DNA of 64,000 nt, from assembly GCA_013364255.1 (NCBI GenBank), contig CP054936.1, positions 5,424,853 to 5,488,852 of the forward strand, read 5' to 3'. The notes beneath the pieces are model-generated. The model was not told the origin of the DNA, did no database searches, and saw only the letters and a program-made list of their open reading frames with translations. Every line of letters starts with the position of its first letter. Within the stretch, counting starts at the first letter, position 1. Of the stretch, positions 1 through 8,380 are shown piece by piece. The position numbers and the translations under genes were made by a program. This stretch comes from Streptomyces seoulensis. Lineage in GTDB: Bacteria > Actinomycetota > Actinomycetes > Streptomycetales > Streptomycetaceae.

Positions 1-28
1 GCGTACGCTCAGCCATCTGCCAGCCCCC

Positions 29-613
29 TTACTGCTGAGCCCAGTTGATCTGCGGGACCTGCGGCCGGCGGGCACGGTGGCGCACGCGGTTGATCTCCTC
101 CTCATACTCCTGCTGGAAGACCGCGTAGCAAGCGGCGGCGTTCTTCGCCGCATCCCGCAACGCGTCCGCGGAGCGCTGCATCTTGCGCGCCACCTTCTGT
201 GCCCGCAGGCGGGAGCCGAACGCGCGGCCCTGCGGGTCCGGCACCGCGGCCAGCACGCCCTTGAGGATCTCCGAGCCCATTGCCACCTCGATGGACAGCG
301 TCACCGCGGCGGCGCGCAGGCTGTTGCAGTAGTTCCGCACCTGTGCCGGAGAAGTGAACTCCGGGGCAGGAAGCAGCGCTTCGGCGTGCGGACGACCGAC
401 GCCACCCGAACCGCCACCGTGGTTGTTGACGGTGCGGTTGACGTTGATGTTGATGGGCGGGGCGAAGGAACTACCCAACCCGCCGACGAAACCGCCCGCG
501 GCGGCGCCGGCGCTCGCGAACTTGTCGCTCTTGTTGCTGTTCGCGTTCGTCTGCGGGCGGCTCGCCGGCCGACCCTGACGGGCCTGGCGGTTGGCGGATG
601 CGTTATTTGCCAT
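29..613 (-). CDS. Element-encoded transfer-associated protein (hypothetical)
   Basis: A 194-residue protein and the last gene visible in the leftward transfer operon. The ATG at 613 has an AAGGAG site nine bases upstream. Residues 1-75 are low-complexity (Asn/Ser/Gly/Arg-rich), with a short Gly/Ala stretch around 35-50 that is too weak to call a membrane span. Residues 85-185 look helical and end in a basic tail. It resembles the uncharacterised proteins that accompany SpdB genes in pSAM2/SLP1-type elements. Nothing in the sequence shows an enzymatic role. It sits 18 bp from the SpdB-like gene upstream, so it is probably co-transcribed. A part in mycelial spread of the element is inference. 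Confidence 0.6.
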   Translation of the reverse strand: MANNASANRQARQGRPASRPQTNANSNKSDKFASAGAAAGGFVGGLGSSFAPPININVNRTVNNHGGGSGGVGRPHAEALLPAPEFTSPAQVRNYCNSLRAAAVTLSIEVAMGSEILKGVLAAVPDPQGRAFGSRLRAQKVARKMQRSADALRDAAKNAAACYAVFQQEYEEEINRVRHRARRPQVPQINWAQQ

Positions 614-631
614 GAGACCTGTCTCCTTCGG

Positions 632-1132
632 TCAGTGCGTGCGTCGGACGATGAGCCAGGCAATCTGCGCGGTGAGCCACGTGAGCAACCAGAACAGCGC
701 CAGCGGCCCGGCGAGCGGTCCGAACCCGGCGGCCAGCGCCACCCACGCGCCGGCGCCGGCGGCCAGAGCGGCGAGCCCGGCTCGCCAGGCCAGAACGGCG
801 GCGTGCGCGGGGCGACGGCGCTGCACGACCAGCAGCCACAGCAGAGGCAGGACCGCGAGCGGGGCGAGCAGCAGCCCGGACCACCAGGCGATCGCGTGCA
901 AGAGGGCGGTCAGCGGCCAGGCCAGCACCGCGAGCGTGCTCGGGGCGAGCGCGCCACGGAACCGCCACAGCACACGGCCGACCGCACCCAGCGCTTCGCG
1001 GGTGAGGGAGAGCCGTTCGGGCACGACGACCACGAACGGCTGAGCACCGCGGCGGCCACGCTGCCGCGGGATGTGGACGGTGTGGACGCCCGCGGCGGCC
1101 TTTGCACCGCGGGCACGAGTACGACTGGACAC
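632..1132 (-). CDS. SpdB-like membrane protein of conjugative element
   Basis: A 166-residue protein with a basic N-terminus and about four hydrophobic segments between residues 45 and 160 (rich in Leu, Ala and Trp), ending in RRTH. The GTG at 1132 was chosen because GAGGAG lies eight bases upstream; an in-frame extension further upstream runs into unrelated sequence. Small polytopic proteins in this place in Streptomyces conjugative elements are Spd (spread) proteins, which act at the membrane with the TraB-type translocase during intramycelial plasmid transfer. The membrane nature is seen; the Spd role follows from position and family resemblance. Confidence 0.6.
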   Translation of the reverse strand: MSSRTRARGAKAAAGVHTVHIPRQRGRRGAQPFVVVVPERLSLTREALGAVGRVLWRFRGALAPSTLAVLAWPLTALLHAIAWWSGLLLAPLAVLPLLWLLVVQRRRPAHAAVLAWRAGLAALAAGAGAWVALAAGFGPLAGPLALFWLLTWLTAQIAWLIVRRTH

Positions 1133-1181
1133 AGCGAAACTCCTCGTCGGAGCAGAAAGCAGATGGGGGTGGACGCGCGGC

Positions 1182-1523
1182 TCAGGCTGCAACCTGTCCG
1201 TCGTCCGGGAAGGCGCACGGGGTGCACACGCCGAGCGAGAGCGGGATGACGTATCCGGCATCCCGACCGCACTCCGGGCACCTGCGGCGGGCGGCATTCG
1301 CCCTGGCCAGCGCCGCCCACTTCGCGGCCGTCATCGGCCGTACCGGCTTCGCAGCCTCGATGCGATAGAGGTAGGCGACCAGCGGGCCGCGCCGCCGCCG
1401 GGGACGTTCGAGCTGGGCTGCCACGTCCTGGCCGCCGGGCCGCAAACCGGCCGCGCGCAGCTGGCGACGGGTGGCCAACCCGTCCGGGGCGAGCCGCCAC
1501 CGGTAAACCGGGATGGCGCCCAT
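1182..1523 (-). CDS. RRQRL-motif-type zinc-binding protein
   Basis: A 113-residue protein. Residues 19-31 read RRQLRAAGLRPGG, a variant of the RRQRL motif that names a family of small zinc-binding proteins found on actinobacterial conjugative elements. The C-terminus carries a CPECG knuckle followed about 15 residues later by CTPC, a plausible four-cysteine zinc ribbon. The ATG at 1523 overlaps the stop of the preceding gene by one base (TGATG), so the two are translationally coupled. The molecular role of the family is not known to me; nucleic-acid or protein binding is a reasonable guess from the ribbon. Confidence 0.65.
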   Translation of the reverse strand: MGAIPVYRWRLAPDGLATRRQLRAAGLRPGGQDVAAQLERPRRRRGPLVAYLYRIEAAKPVRPMTAAKWAALARANAARRRCPECGRDAGYVIPLSLGVCTPCAFPDDGQVAA

Positions 1524-2530
1524 CAGCCGCTCACGATGGCCAGCTCAGCACCGCCGACGGCCGGGTCGCGGTGCTCGGCGTAGCGGGCGGACACCCACCC
1601 CACCGACCAGCCGCACAACTCGGCCGCGGCCCGCACCGGCAGCCCGGCGCCGAACGCGGCGGCCACGATCGCGCGCGCCTCGTCCTCCGGGAGCTTGCCC
1701 GCAGCCGGGCCACGCGCCAGCAGCGCGGCCCGTTCACGCTCGGCTTGTTCCTCATGAGCCTGGCGTTCACGGCGTTCACGTTCCCCGCGCTCACGGCGCT
1801 CGCGTTCGCGGCGTTCGGCGGTTTCACGCTCGGCCCGCTCGCGCTCGCGCTCACGCTGTTCACGCTCGCGTTCATGGCGTTCACGCTCTGCCCGCTCCTC
1901 ACGCTCACGGGCGGCTTGCTCCTCGCGTTCCTCGCGCCGGCGCCGTTCTTCCCGCTCGGCTGCCTCGCGGGCGAGCCGGGCTTCGTGCTCACGCTGTTCA
2001 CGCGCCAGGGCCGCGGCGTGCTCACGCTCCTCGCGAGCCTGCCGACGGGCGGCCTCCGCACGCTCGCGACGAGCCTCCTCGGCCCGCTCACGCTCGGCGC
2101 GCTGCCGTTCCTCAAGTGCCGTGACGGCGGCGGCGATGGCGCGACGGTAGGCCAACCCGGTCTCTGCGGTGACGATCAGCAGCAGCGGCGCCACCGCGTG
2201 TACGGCCACGCCGACCAGATCCTTCTTCAGCGCGGAATCGGCGACGTTCAGCGCAAGGGTCATCGCGCCGGTCATCCAGCGCAGGGTGATGGGCCAGCGG
2301 CCACCGTGCCCTCCGAGGCGAGCCAGGACGGCGTCCAGGCGGACGACAATGACCACGGCGGCATCGACCACGAGGGGCAGAATCGGCGCGGTCCAGTCCC
2401 ACTCGTCCGGCGTGTGCGCCGCAGCGAGCGGGGTGACCGTCAGGATCGAGTACAGCATCGCGCCGGCCACGATTAGCCACGTACCGGCCGACAGGGCGCG
2501 CTCTGCTGAACGGACGTAAGCGGCGTTCAC
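1523..2530 (-). CDS. DUF2637/SpdB-like membrane protein with charged coiled coil and C-terminal HTH
   Basis: A 335-residue protein in three parts. Residues 1-130 form a DUF2637-type membrane domain with about four hydrophobic helices. Residues 135-275 are almost wholly Glu/Arg/Ala with heptad-like spacing, a long charged coiled coil or single alpha-helix. Residues 280-330 hold a short helix-turn-helix-like segment (AAELCGWSVGWVSARY). The GTG at 2530 shares GTGA with the stop of the gene before it. DUF2637 proteins are regular members of Streptomyces conjugative elements and are often called SpdB2. The design suggests a membrane anchor linked by a rigid rod to a DNA- or protein-binding end; that role is inference. 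Confidence 0.7.
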   Translation of the reverse strand: MNAAYVRSAERALSAGTWLIVAGAMLYSILTVTPLAAAHTPDEWDWTAPILPLVVDAAVVIVVRLDAVLARLGGHGGRWPITLRWMTGAMTLALNVADSALKKDLVGVAVHAVAPLLLIVTAETGLAYRRAIAAAVTALEERQRAERERAEEARRERAEAARRQAREEREHAAALAREQREHEARLAREAAEREERRRREEREEQAAREREERAERERHEREREQRERERERAERETAERRERERRERGERERRERQAHEEQAERERAALLARGPAAGKLPEDEARAIVAAAFGAGLPVRAAAELCGWSVGWVSARYAEHRDPAVGGAELAIVSG

Positions 2531-2814
2531 CGGCTCGCCCCCGTCCGTGAACGGACCGTGAGCGCGGCGATCAGCACGACCGCGGACGCCGGGTCGTCGG
2601 GCGTCTCGGTGTCCTCGATCCAGGACCACTCGGCACCCGGCGCCGACTCGAACCCGAGCACGCTGAGCGCGTCCGCGCGCTCCGTGAACGTCGGCACCGG
2701 CAACGCCCGGCCGAAGCAGTGCTCGGGCCACGGCTCGAACGTGTTGAGCAGGGCCACGTACAGCCGCCACCGGCTCCGGCGCACGGACATCTGCGCCGTG
2801 AACGTTCGCGCCAT
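2527..2814 (-). CDS. DUF6303-type small protein
   Basis: A 95-residue protein starting MARTFTAQMSVRRSRWRLYV. It has the look of a family annotated DUF6303 in Streptomyces elements, with a conserved WPEHCFGRA stretch near residue 30 and an ETPDDPAS motif near residue 70. The ATG at 2814 overlaps the stop of the GGDEF gene by one base, and its own stop overlaps the next start by four. It is therefore embedded in a fully coupled operon. No catalytic or DNA-binding motif is visible and the function is unknown. Confidence 0.6.
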   Translation of the reverse strand: MARTFTAQMSVRRSRWRLYVALLNTFEPWPEHCFGRALPVPTFTERADALSVLGFESAPGAEWSWIEDTETPDDPASAVVLIAALTVRSRTGASR

Positions 2815-3461
2815 CACGCCGCCTCTTTTCCGGCGGTACCGCGGCGCCCGGTACGGCGATCGGCGGTCGTGGTGTGGGTCAGGGCGGGGCCGTCCGCGAC
2901 CCGCCACCCACCCCCGCCTCGCTTGGCCGCGTACATGGCCTCATCCGCCCGCCGCAACGCCAACGACAACGAGGGAGAGGGAAGCTCAGCGGTGAGGCAG
3001 GCACCCACCGACGCGCCCACGGCGAGGGATTGGCCTCGGTAGGGGAACGGAGCGGTCACCTCGTCATGTAGGCCCCGCAGCAGCCACGGCAGCGCCACCG
3101 GGTCGGGCATGGGGACGAGGGCGGCGAACTCATCGCCGCCCAGCCGCGCGGCCACGCTCCCGCGCCGCTCGCTGAGTGCGTCGTTCAGGCTCGCGGCCGT
3201 GGAGCGGATCGCTTCGTCGCCGGCCGCGTGCCCGAAGGTGTCGTTCAGGGCCTTGAAGCCGTCCAGGTCGAGCACGAGTACGGCATGCGGGCCACGGGAC
3301 AGGACCCGCGTCGCCTGCCGTTCGAACGCGGCCCGTGTCGGCAGACCCGACAGCGGGTCGCGGCGAGCGTCCGTCAGCCGGCGCCGTAACACCATGCCGT
3401 GCACGGCCCAACCCGACGCGAGCGGGCCCGAAGCGGCGAGCGTGGTCACGATTCCGTTCAT
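2814..3461 (-). CDS. GGDEF-domain protein, likely diguanylate cyclase
   Basis: A 215-residue protein whose core, from about residue 33 to 195, is a complete GGDEF domain: DPLSGLPTRAAFE opens it, VLDLDGFKALND carries the metal-binding Asp, and ARLGGDEFAAL is the intact signature. It should condense two GTP to cyclic-di-GMP. No RxxD inhibitory site precedes the GGDEF motif, so product inhibition may be absent. The N-terminus is only about 30 residues with a weak hydrophobic stretch, so no sensory domain is fused. It lies inside the element's transfer operon, coupled by TGATG to the next gene and ATGA to the one before. A mobile second-messenger enzyme could influence host development (BldD-type c-di-GMP control is established in Streptomyces); that link is inference. 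Confidence 0.85.
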   Translation of the reverse strand: MNGIVTTLAASGPLASGWAVHGMVLRRRLTDARRDPLSGLPTRAAFERQATRVLSRGPHAVLVLDLDGFKALNDTFGHAAGDEAIRSTAASLNDALSERRGSVAARLGGDEFAALVPMPDPVALPWLLRGLHDEVTAPFPYRGQSLAVGASVGACLTAELPSPSLSLALRRADEAMYAAKRGGGGWRVADGPALTHTTTADRRTGRRGTAGKEAA

Positions 3462-3727
3462 GCTGCACCACCCGGCATGCTCGCGCCGGCCGCGTGGTTG
3501 AGCAGCGCGACTCGGGCGGCCAGCGCCCGGCGCCGCGCACGCCGGATGCGGCGGGCGTCCAGCTCGGTCGGGGTGCGGTCCAGGGTGACGATCTGGGCGT
3601 CGAGCAGGTCAACGTCCGCGAGGATCACGGGCATCTCCGCCTCGATCGCCTCCAGCTCAGCGGCCGTCGGCTCGATCCAGTCCGCGAACGCCGTAACAGC
3701 GTCCTGAACAGTGACGATGTCGTTCAT
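3458..3727 (-). CDS. DUF6284-type small protein, first gene of transfer operon
   Basis: An 89-residue acidic-then-basic protein beginning MNDIVTVQDAVTAFADW, typical of the DUF6284 family seen on Streptomyces conjugative elements. The middle (residues 20-70) is helical with LDAQIVTLDRTPTELDARR. The ATG at 3727 is the first start after the 0.67-kb control region, and the stop overlaps the GGDEF start (ATGA), making this the operon leader. Function unknown. Confidence 0.6.
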   Translation of the reverse strand: MNDIVTVQDAVTAFADWIEPTAAELEAIEAEMPVILADVDLLDAQIVTLDRTPTELDARRIRRARRRALAARVALLNHAAGASMPGGAA

Positions 3728-4400
3728 GGGTCGTGGTTCCTCTCGCAGGGGAACGGCCCGAACGCGGTCCCCGGGGTGCCACCCGGGGGCCGCTCGCCGT
3801 TGAAGTCGGAACATCCGGCTCCCCGCACTCCCGCCCGTACGGCCTTCGCGAGACGCGGCCCGGACGGACGGGAGAGGCAGCCGGCCGCAGCGTCAGCGCT
3901 GCGACACCAGGAACGGACCGAACTACCACGCAGGCACCGCCGGCCGGTCCGTCACGGCGGCGCCCAAAGCATTCGCTGGTACATCGGAGATGTCCTGTCG
4001 ATCGACGGAAAGGGGAAAACGCTGCAAGGGGGCCTTGAAGCCCCACTCTCCGGCCGTTGCTCGCGGTCACCGGGCCACCTCGCCAGTCGGGCCGAAGCCC
4101 TGTCCCCTGGCCTTGCCGGGCGGTCTTGCAGCGTCCTCCGCCCTGTACCGAGCGAGCCGCTGAAGCTCGCTCGGTGCGCACCAGCGACCGGCCGTCAGAC
4201 CGTGACTGGTGCGCACCAGTAGATTGCATCTGGTGCGCACCAGAGTCAAGGTGTCTCGCCAATTCGAGTGACGGTCGCCCTCCGCTGTGCATCTCCAGGA
4301 GACCGTTCGAGGCGGGGGAAGCGGTAGCCAACAGGGCTTAACTCTCGGCTAGTTAACCCCTGTTGACCTGCACTGACGTGCGGCATGCTGGGAGGGTCAG
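3728..4400. promoter_or_regulatory. Divergent control region of the element
   Basis: About 670 bp with no convincing gene, lying between the leftward transfer operon and the rightward XRE-TPR regulator. It must hold promoters for both directions. Its one striking content is the triple palindrome at 4173-4243. The small open frames here have no start-site or family support. Confidence 0.6.
4173..4243. promoter_or_regulatory. Three copies of GGTGCGCACC palindromic operator
   Basis: GGTGCGCACC occurs at 4173-4182, 4208-4217 and 4232-4241. The second and third copies extend to the perfect 14-mer CTGGTGCGCACCAG (4206-4219 and 4230-4243). Three copies in 71 bp upstream of two divergent operons is the pattern of a repressor binding array. 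The most likely reader is the GntR-domain protein at 5545-6333 (the place of KorSA in pSAM2) or the XRE-TPR protein; which one is inference. Confidence 0.65.
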
Positions 4401-5561
4401 TTGACAGGAACGATCGCCGGACGGTGGCCTGTGAGCACAGGACTTCGAAGCGCGCGAACGGCGCGCGGCTGGTCTCAGGAGCGACTGGTTCGCGAGATCG
4501 AGCAGTACGCCCGGCGGCACATCACCGATGTCGCATCCACCGCGAGTCTGCGGGTGTACGTCTCCGAGTGGGAGAACGGCAAGCGCAAGATCTCAGACCA
4601 CTACGCGGCGATCCTGCGTCAGCTTCTCGGCGTCACAGACGCCGAGCTGAGGGACGCGCCGGCGGTCGTCTCGATGCCGGTGACGGACGGCTACGACGAT
4701 CTTCTCAGCCGGATCGACTCGGCCAGCAGCGTGAGCGAGCTCATGGTCAAAGCCTTCAACGACCAAACGGAGCTGCTTCGCACGATGGATCGTCAGTTGG
4801 GCGCCGCCCACCTGATCGACCAGATGACAGGCCACCTGTCCGCGCTCGAAGACGCCCTGAACTTCGCCGTGCTCCCCAGCGCCCGCCGGCCGGTGGCGCT
4901 GGCGCTAGCTGGTGCCTCGACGCTGGCGGCGTGGCAGGCCATCGATGCGGGCGCGGTCGAGCGTGCTTGGCGACACTACGAGCTGGCGAAGCGGGCCGCG
5001 CGCGACGCAGAGGCGCCGATGTACCTCGCGCACGCCATGGGGGAGCAGGCGTACGTGCTGTGTGAGGCGGGCCGGCCGGCGCTGGGGCTGGAGCTGATCC
5101 GCGACGCTCAGCGGGTCCTTGGCCGCAGTGGCTCGCCGCGGCTGTGGGCGTGGCTCCACGCTGCTGAGGCAGAGCTGTGTGCGCACGCCGGCTTGCCGGA
5201 CGAGGCCAGGCAGGCTCTGGACGCCGCCATGGGCCAGATTCCCTCGGGACCGGAGGATCGGGACCCAGACATGCTGAGCATCTTCTTGAACGGCGCCCAC
5301 CTCACCCGATGGCGCGGGAACGTCCTCAGCCTGCTGGGTGATGATGACGCTGTGACCGACCTGTACGCCGCTCTGGAAGTGGTGGACCCGACGTTCGTCC
5401 GGGCACGGGCGGGGATGCACGCGGACCTGGCCCACGCACACCTCACCCGAGCGGAATACGACGACGCGAACACCCACCTGCGCCAAGCGCGGCTACTGGC
5501 GAGCCGCACCGGTTCGGTGCGGCAGCGCCGTCGCATCGACCTTCTCAGCGCCCGGCTGTGA
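4401..5561 (+). CDS. XRE-family regulator with TPR-like C-terminus
   Basis: A 386-residue protein. Residues 12-75 form an XRE helix-turn-helix (LRSARTARGWSQERLVREIE, then VYVSEWENGKRKIS). From about residue 150 on, Ala/Leu-rich helical repeats (ALALAGASTLAAWQAIDAG, LAHAHLTRAEYDDANTHLRQ) look like TPR or TPR-like units that sense a peptide or protein. The TTG at 4401 has GGGAGGG four bases upstream; the GTG at 4431 is an alternative that still keeps the HTH. The 3' end overlaps the convergent GntR-Nudix gene by 17 bp. Proteins of this make-up are common transcription regulators in Streptomyces elements; the target here is unknown. Confidence 0.8.
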   Translation: MTGTIAGRWPVSTGLRSARTARGWSQERLVREIEQYARRHITDVASTASLRVYVSEWENGKRKISDHYAAILRQLLGVTDAELRDAPAVVSMPVTDGYDDLLSRIDSASSVSELMVKAFNDQTELLRTMDRQLGAAHLIDQMTGHLSALEDALNFAVLPSARRPVALALAGASTLAAWQAIDAGAVERAWRHYELAKRAARDAEAPMYLAHAMGEQAYVLCEAGRPALGLELIRDAQRVLGRSGSPRLWAWLHAAEAELCAHAGLPDEARQALDAAMGQIPSGPEDRDPDMLSIFLNGAHLTRWRGNVLSLLGDDDAVTDLYAALEVVDPTFVRARAGMHADLAHAHLTRAEYDDANTHLRQARLLASRTGSVRQRRRIDLLSARL

Positions 5562-6333
5562 CGCCCGGCCCACGCCGACTCGCCAGGATGTGCAGCAGGG
5601 CAACGAGGGTCCCAGACCCCATCAGCTCACCGCGAGCCATCAGCCCGGGAACGTCGGCGAGGGGAACCCACTCGATGTGCCCGGCTTCCTCAAGATCAGT
5701 AGGCTCGCCGACCTTCTCGGCCCCGTGACCTACGAAGATCTCGTGGGGCGAGTCGACCATGCCCACCATCGGCTGGTACGTCACCACGTGCTCCAGTGAC
5801 TTCGGCCGCCAGCCGGTCTCTTCGACTACCTCGCGCAGCGCTGCGTCCGCGGCAACCTCGCCCTCGTCAACGATGCCGCCGGGGAGCTCCCAGCCGAACT
5901 GCTGGGGGACGAAGCGGTAACGCCACATCATGAGCACGCGGTCCTGATCGTCCAGAACGGCGGTGACGGCCACGTGGTGCAGCCTCACCACGTGGTGCTC
6001 GAACGTCTCCATACCGGGCGGCTGCACGTCCCAGAGCTGCAACTTGACCCACTGGTTGTCGTACAGGTCGCGCTCACCATGGATGCGCCAGGGCTCCAGC
6101 CCCGCCGGCCGCTCGACGCTCACCGCGCCCGGGACCCGGTACGAACTGCGTCCCCGCACCTCCAGCGCGCCTTCAGCGACGAGACGAGCGAGCACTTGCC
6201 GAAGCGCTGTCCGGCCGATGCCCAGGTCTTCGACCAGCGTGCGCTCAGAAGGAAACTTCTCCCCCGCGGCGTACTCGCCGGCGGCGAGCCGTGCGCGAAG
6301 CGTCTCGTAGACCTTGGTCGTCTTCGGTCCCAT
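5545..6333 (-). CDS. GntR-type HTH fused to Nudix hydrolase (KorSA/Pif-like)
   Basis: A 262-residue fusion. Residues 1-70 are a GntR winged helix (VYETLRARLAAGEYAAGEKFPSE region, then LVEDLGIGRTALRQVL). Residues 85-245 are a Nudix domain with a canonical box: Gly, five residues, Glu, seven residues, then REVVEETGW. Nudix enzymes cleave nucleoside diphosphates linked to another group. In pSAM2 the transfer repressor KorSA is a GntR protein and the immunity factor Pif carries a Nudix motif; here both activities sit in one chain. The ATG at 6333 has GGAGAG upstream. Repression through the 4173-4243 palindromes and transfer immunity are inferred from that parallel. Confidence 0.8.
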   Translation of the reverse strand: MGPKTTKVYETLRARLAAGEYAAGEKFPSERTLVEDLGIGRTALRQVLARLVAEGALEVRGRSSYRVPGAVSVERPAGLEPWRIHGERDLYDNQWVKLQLWDVQPPGMETFEHHVVRLHHVAVTAVLDDQDRVLMMWRYRFVPQQFGWELPGGIVDEGEVAADAALREVVEETGWRPKSLEHVVTYQPMVGMVDSPHEIFVGHGAEKVGEPTDLEEAGHIEWVPLADVPGLMARGELMGSGTLVALLHILASRRGPGVTAGR

Positions 6334-6518
6334 CCGCGGAGCACTCTCCGTTCTACCGTGGTGCACGCCAGACTACCGGGGTGTATACCCAAGCGTTCGT
6401 CTTCCTTGCCTCGCCTCCCTGTAGGCCGACACGGAGAGTCGACGCCCCCAGCGCGCCACCCAGAGCTCCGCCAGTAAAAAACCTCGTCCTCGGGGCTTTC
6501 TTGGGAGATCTACGTCTG

Positions 6519-6530
6519 TAATATGACCCC
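6519..6530 (+). promoter_or_regulatory. Putative -10 box of leaderless AAA+ gene
   Basis: TAATAT at 6519-6524 is followed by GACCCC and then the ATG at 6531, with no ribosome binding site. That spacing puts the transcript start at or next to the A of ATG, the arrangement of leaderless mRNAs common in Streptomyces. A matching -35 is weak. Confidence 0.4.
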
Positions 6531-8141
6531 ATGGCTGGGATGACTGCAATTAATCGTGCCTTGAACCTGATTCCGAAGCGTGCGGAGCAGCGACAGGCTG
6601 AGCATCTACGTAACACGTTCGAGGACTCAGGTGTTGCGGTCGCCCTGGAATCTATAGATCATCAAGTCCTTTACGGTCGACGTGGTACGGGAAAAACGCA
6701 TGCGCTAAGATACCTTCAAACTCTCATTGGGGAAAGCGGTGGAATCCCGATCTATGTGGACCTCCGAAACGTGGGTTCGCCCGAGGGGCTATTCGCCGGT
6801 GAAGAGATTCCTCCGACTGAGCGAGCCGCGCGACTCCTCGTCGATCTGCTTGCACAGTTCCACGATGGTCTTCTGAGGTTGGTGCTAGAAGATCAGCAGC
6901 TGATTGCTGATGAAGGGTTCGTAGAGAAACTCGACGCGCTTTTCGATTGCCTCTCTCGTGTTCGGGTTTCCGGTGAAGTAGAGGTGGCGCAGGAAGGTGA
7001 GCACAAGGACCTGAGTAAAGATATTGGAGAAGCATCTCTACAACTGTCCAAGGCGCCCTCATTCGGTGTGAAGGGGGGAGCTGAAGCGGCGCAGGAGCAG
7101 CGGGATTTGACTCGGCAGACTCGACGCGGACAGGAGCGGCGAGCCCTTAATTTCAGAGACGTTGCTCTGGCTTTGCGGGAACTCGCTGAGACGCTTCCGG
7201 GAAGGCGTGTGTGGCTACTGCTCGATGAATGGAGCAGCTTGCCTGCGGATGTGCAGCCCTATCTGGCTGAGTTCCTTGTTCGATGTGTGCTGCCACTTCC
7301 GATGTTCACTGTCAAGATCGCGGCTATCGAACAGCAGACTCGATTCAGGGAAACCCTGCCGTCAGGCACGGTTATCGGAATTGAGCTGGGTGCCGACGTT
7401 ACCGCAAACGTTGACCTTGATGAGTTTATGGTGTTCGAGCAGAATGAGCAGAAGGCTCGCGCCTTTTTTCAGGGACTGCTCTTCAAACACTTGACCTACG
7501 GCGTGATCGCTGACGAAGTGCCCGGAGAGTTGGAGGAAGAGGGCGACCTTGTCCGGCATGGGTTCACAGACAAGCGGGCCTTTGATGAGCTTGTTCGAGC
7601 AGCGGAGGGTGTACCACGAGACGCAATCAATATCGCTTCTCGGGCCGCCACGCGGTCGCTTGATCGAAAAATCTCAGTAGCTGACGTTCGTGCGGCCGCC
7701 AGGGCTTGGTATCAGGCAGACAAGGAAATGGCCCTGAGTCGTGACGACGCCAAGCAGTTGCTCTACTGGATCATTGACAAGGTGATCAAGCAGAAGCGTG
7801 CGCGCGGTTTCATGGTGAATCAAAAGTCGACTCGTACGTCGCTGCTCTTGGCGCTATTCGATGCACGCGTGCTTCACGTAGTGAAGCGCGGTTATTCGGC
7901 GCAAGACGAGCCTGGTGAGCGTTATGACGTGTACGTGATTGACTACGGTGCATATGTTGATCTCATTCACACGCGATACGAGCCGCTTGGTGTGCTACCG
8001 ATCTTCGAAGATGACACTGAAGAGGCAACTGAGATGTATGTAGACGTGCCCACTCAGGATCTGCGCGCGCTGCGTCGCGCGGTGCTCGACTTTGACGAGT
8101 TCAGCGCAGTGCAGCAGATGCGCGCTGGCCGCGTGACATGA
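6531..8141 (+). CDS. AAA+ / STAND-like P-loop ATPase, element cargo
   Basis: A 536-residue protein. GRRGTGKTHAL near residue 50 is the Walker A, LLLDEWSSL near residue 233 the Walker B. The order Walker A - long insert - Walker B - arginine-rich C-terminal helical/winged region resembles ORC/Cdc6-like and related signalling ATPases. The insert at about 145-205 is charged and may be a coiled coil. Codon use is visibly AT-richer than in its neighbours, which points to separate acquisition. It is the last gene before the attachment site, a usual cargo position. It could be a stand-alone defence ATPase; no effector domain is recognisable. Function not assigned. Confidence 0.7.
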   Translation: MAGMTAINRALNLIPKRAEQRQAEHLRNTFEDSGVAVALESIDHQVLYGRRGTGKTHALRYLQTLIGESGGIPIYVDLRNVGSPEGLFAGEEIPPTERAARLLVDLLAQFHDGLLRLVLEDQQLIADEGFVEKLDALFDCLSRVRVSGEVEVAQEGEHKDLSKDIGEASLQLSKAPSFGVKGGAEAAQEQRDLTRQTRRGQERRALNFRDVALALRELAETLPGRRVWLLLDEWSSLPADVQPYLAEFLVRCVLPLPMFTVKIAAIEQQTRFRETLPSGTVIGIELGADVTANVDLDEFMVFEQNEQKARAFFQGLLFKHLTYGVIADEVPGELEEEGDLVRHGFTDKRAFDELVRAAEGVPRDAINIASRAATRSLDRKISVADVRAAARAWYQADKEMALSRDDAKQLLYWIIDKVIKQKRARGFMVNQKSTRTSLLLALFDARVLHVVKRGYSAQDEPGERYDVYVIDYGAYVDLIHTRYEPLGVLPIFEDDTEEATEMYVDVPTQDLRALRRAVLDFDEFSAVQQMRAGRVT

Positions 8142-8380
8142 GTGGCTGATGGGAGGTGCCTGGACGATGCACGTCAGTTGCGTGACAGGGGCAGCTCATA
8201 CCGGCTTCCCCTGCGCACCCGCAGCGCGGTCGTGAGGCTGCACGGTCTCAGTCCTGGTCTCGGTTGCCGTGCGTTCCGTGCTCGTCCGCAGCCGTCCATC
8301 GGGGACCGTGCACCCATGTGACCAGGCACGAAGCCCTCCTCACGGACGCCCGTGGATGCCTGCGGAGCAACATCGAACAA

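Noticed and set aside
4067..4249. 60-residue leftward open frame in the control region
   Set aside because: It spans the palindromes, lacks a ribosome site and has no family resemblance.
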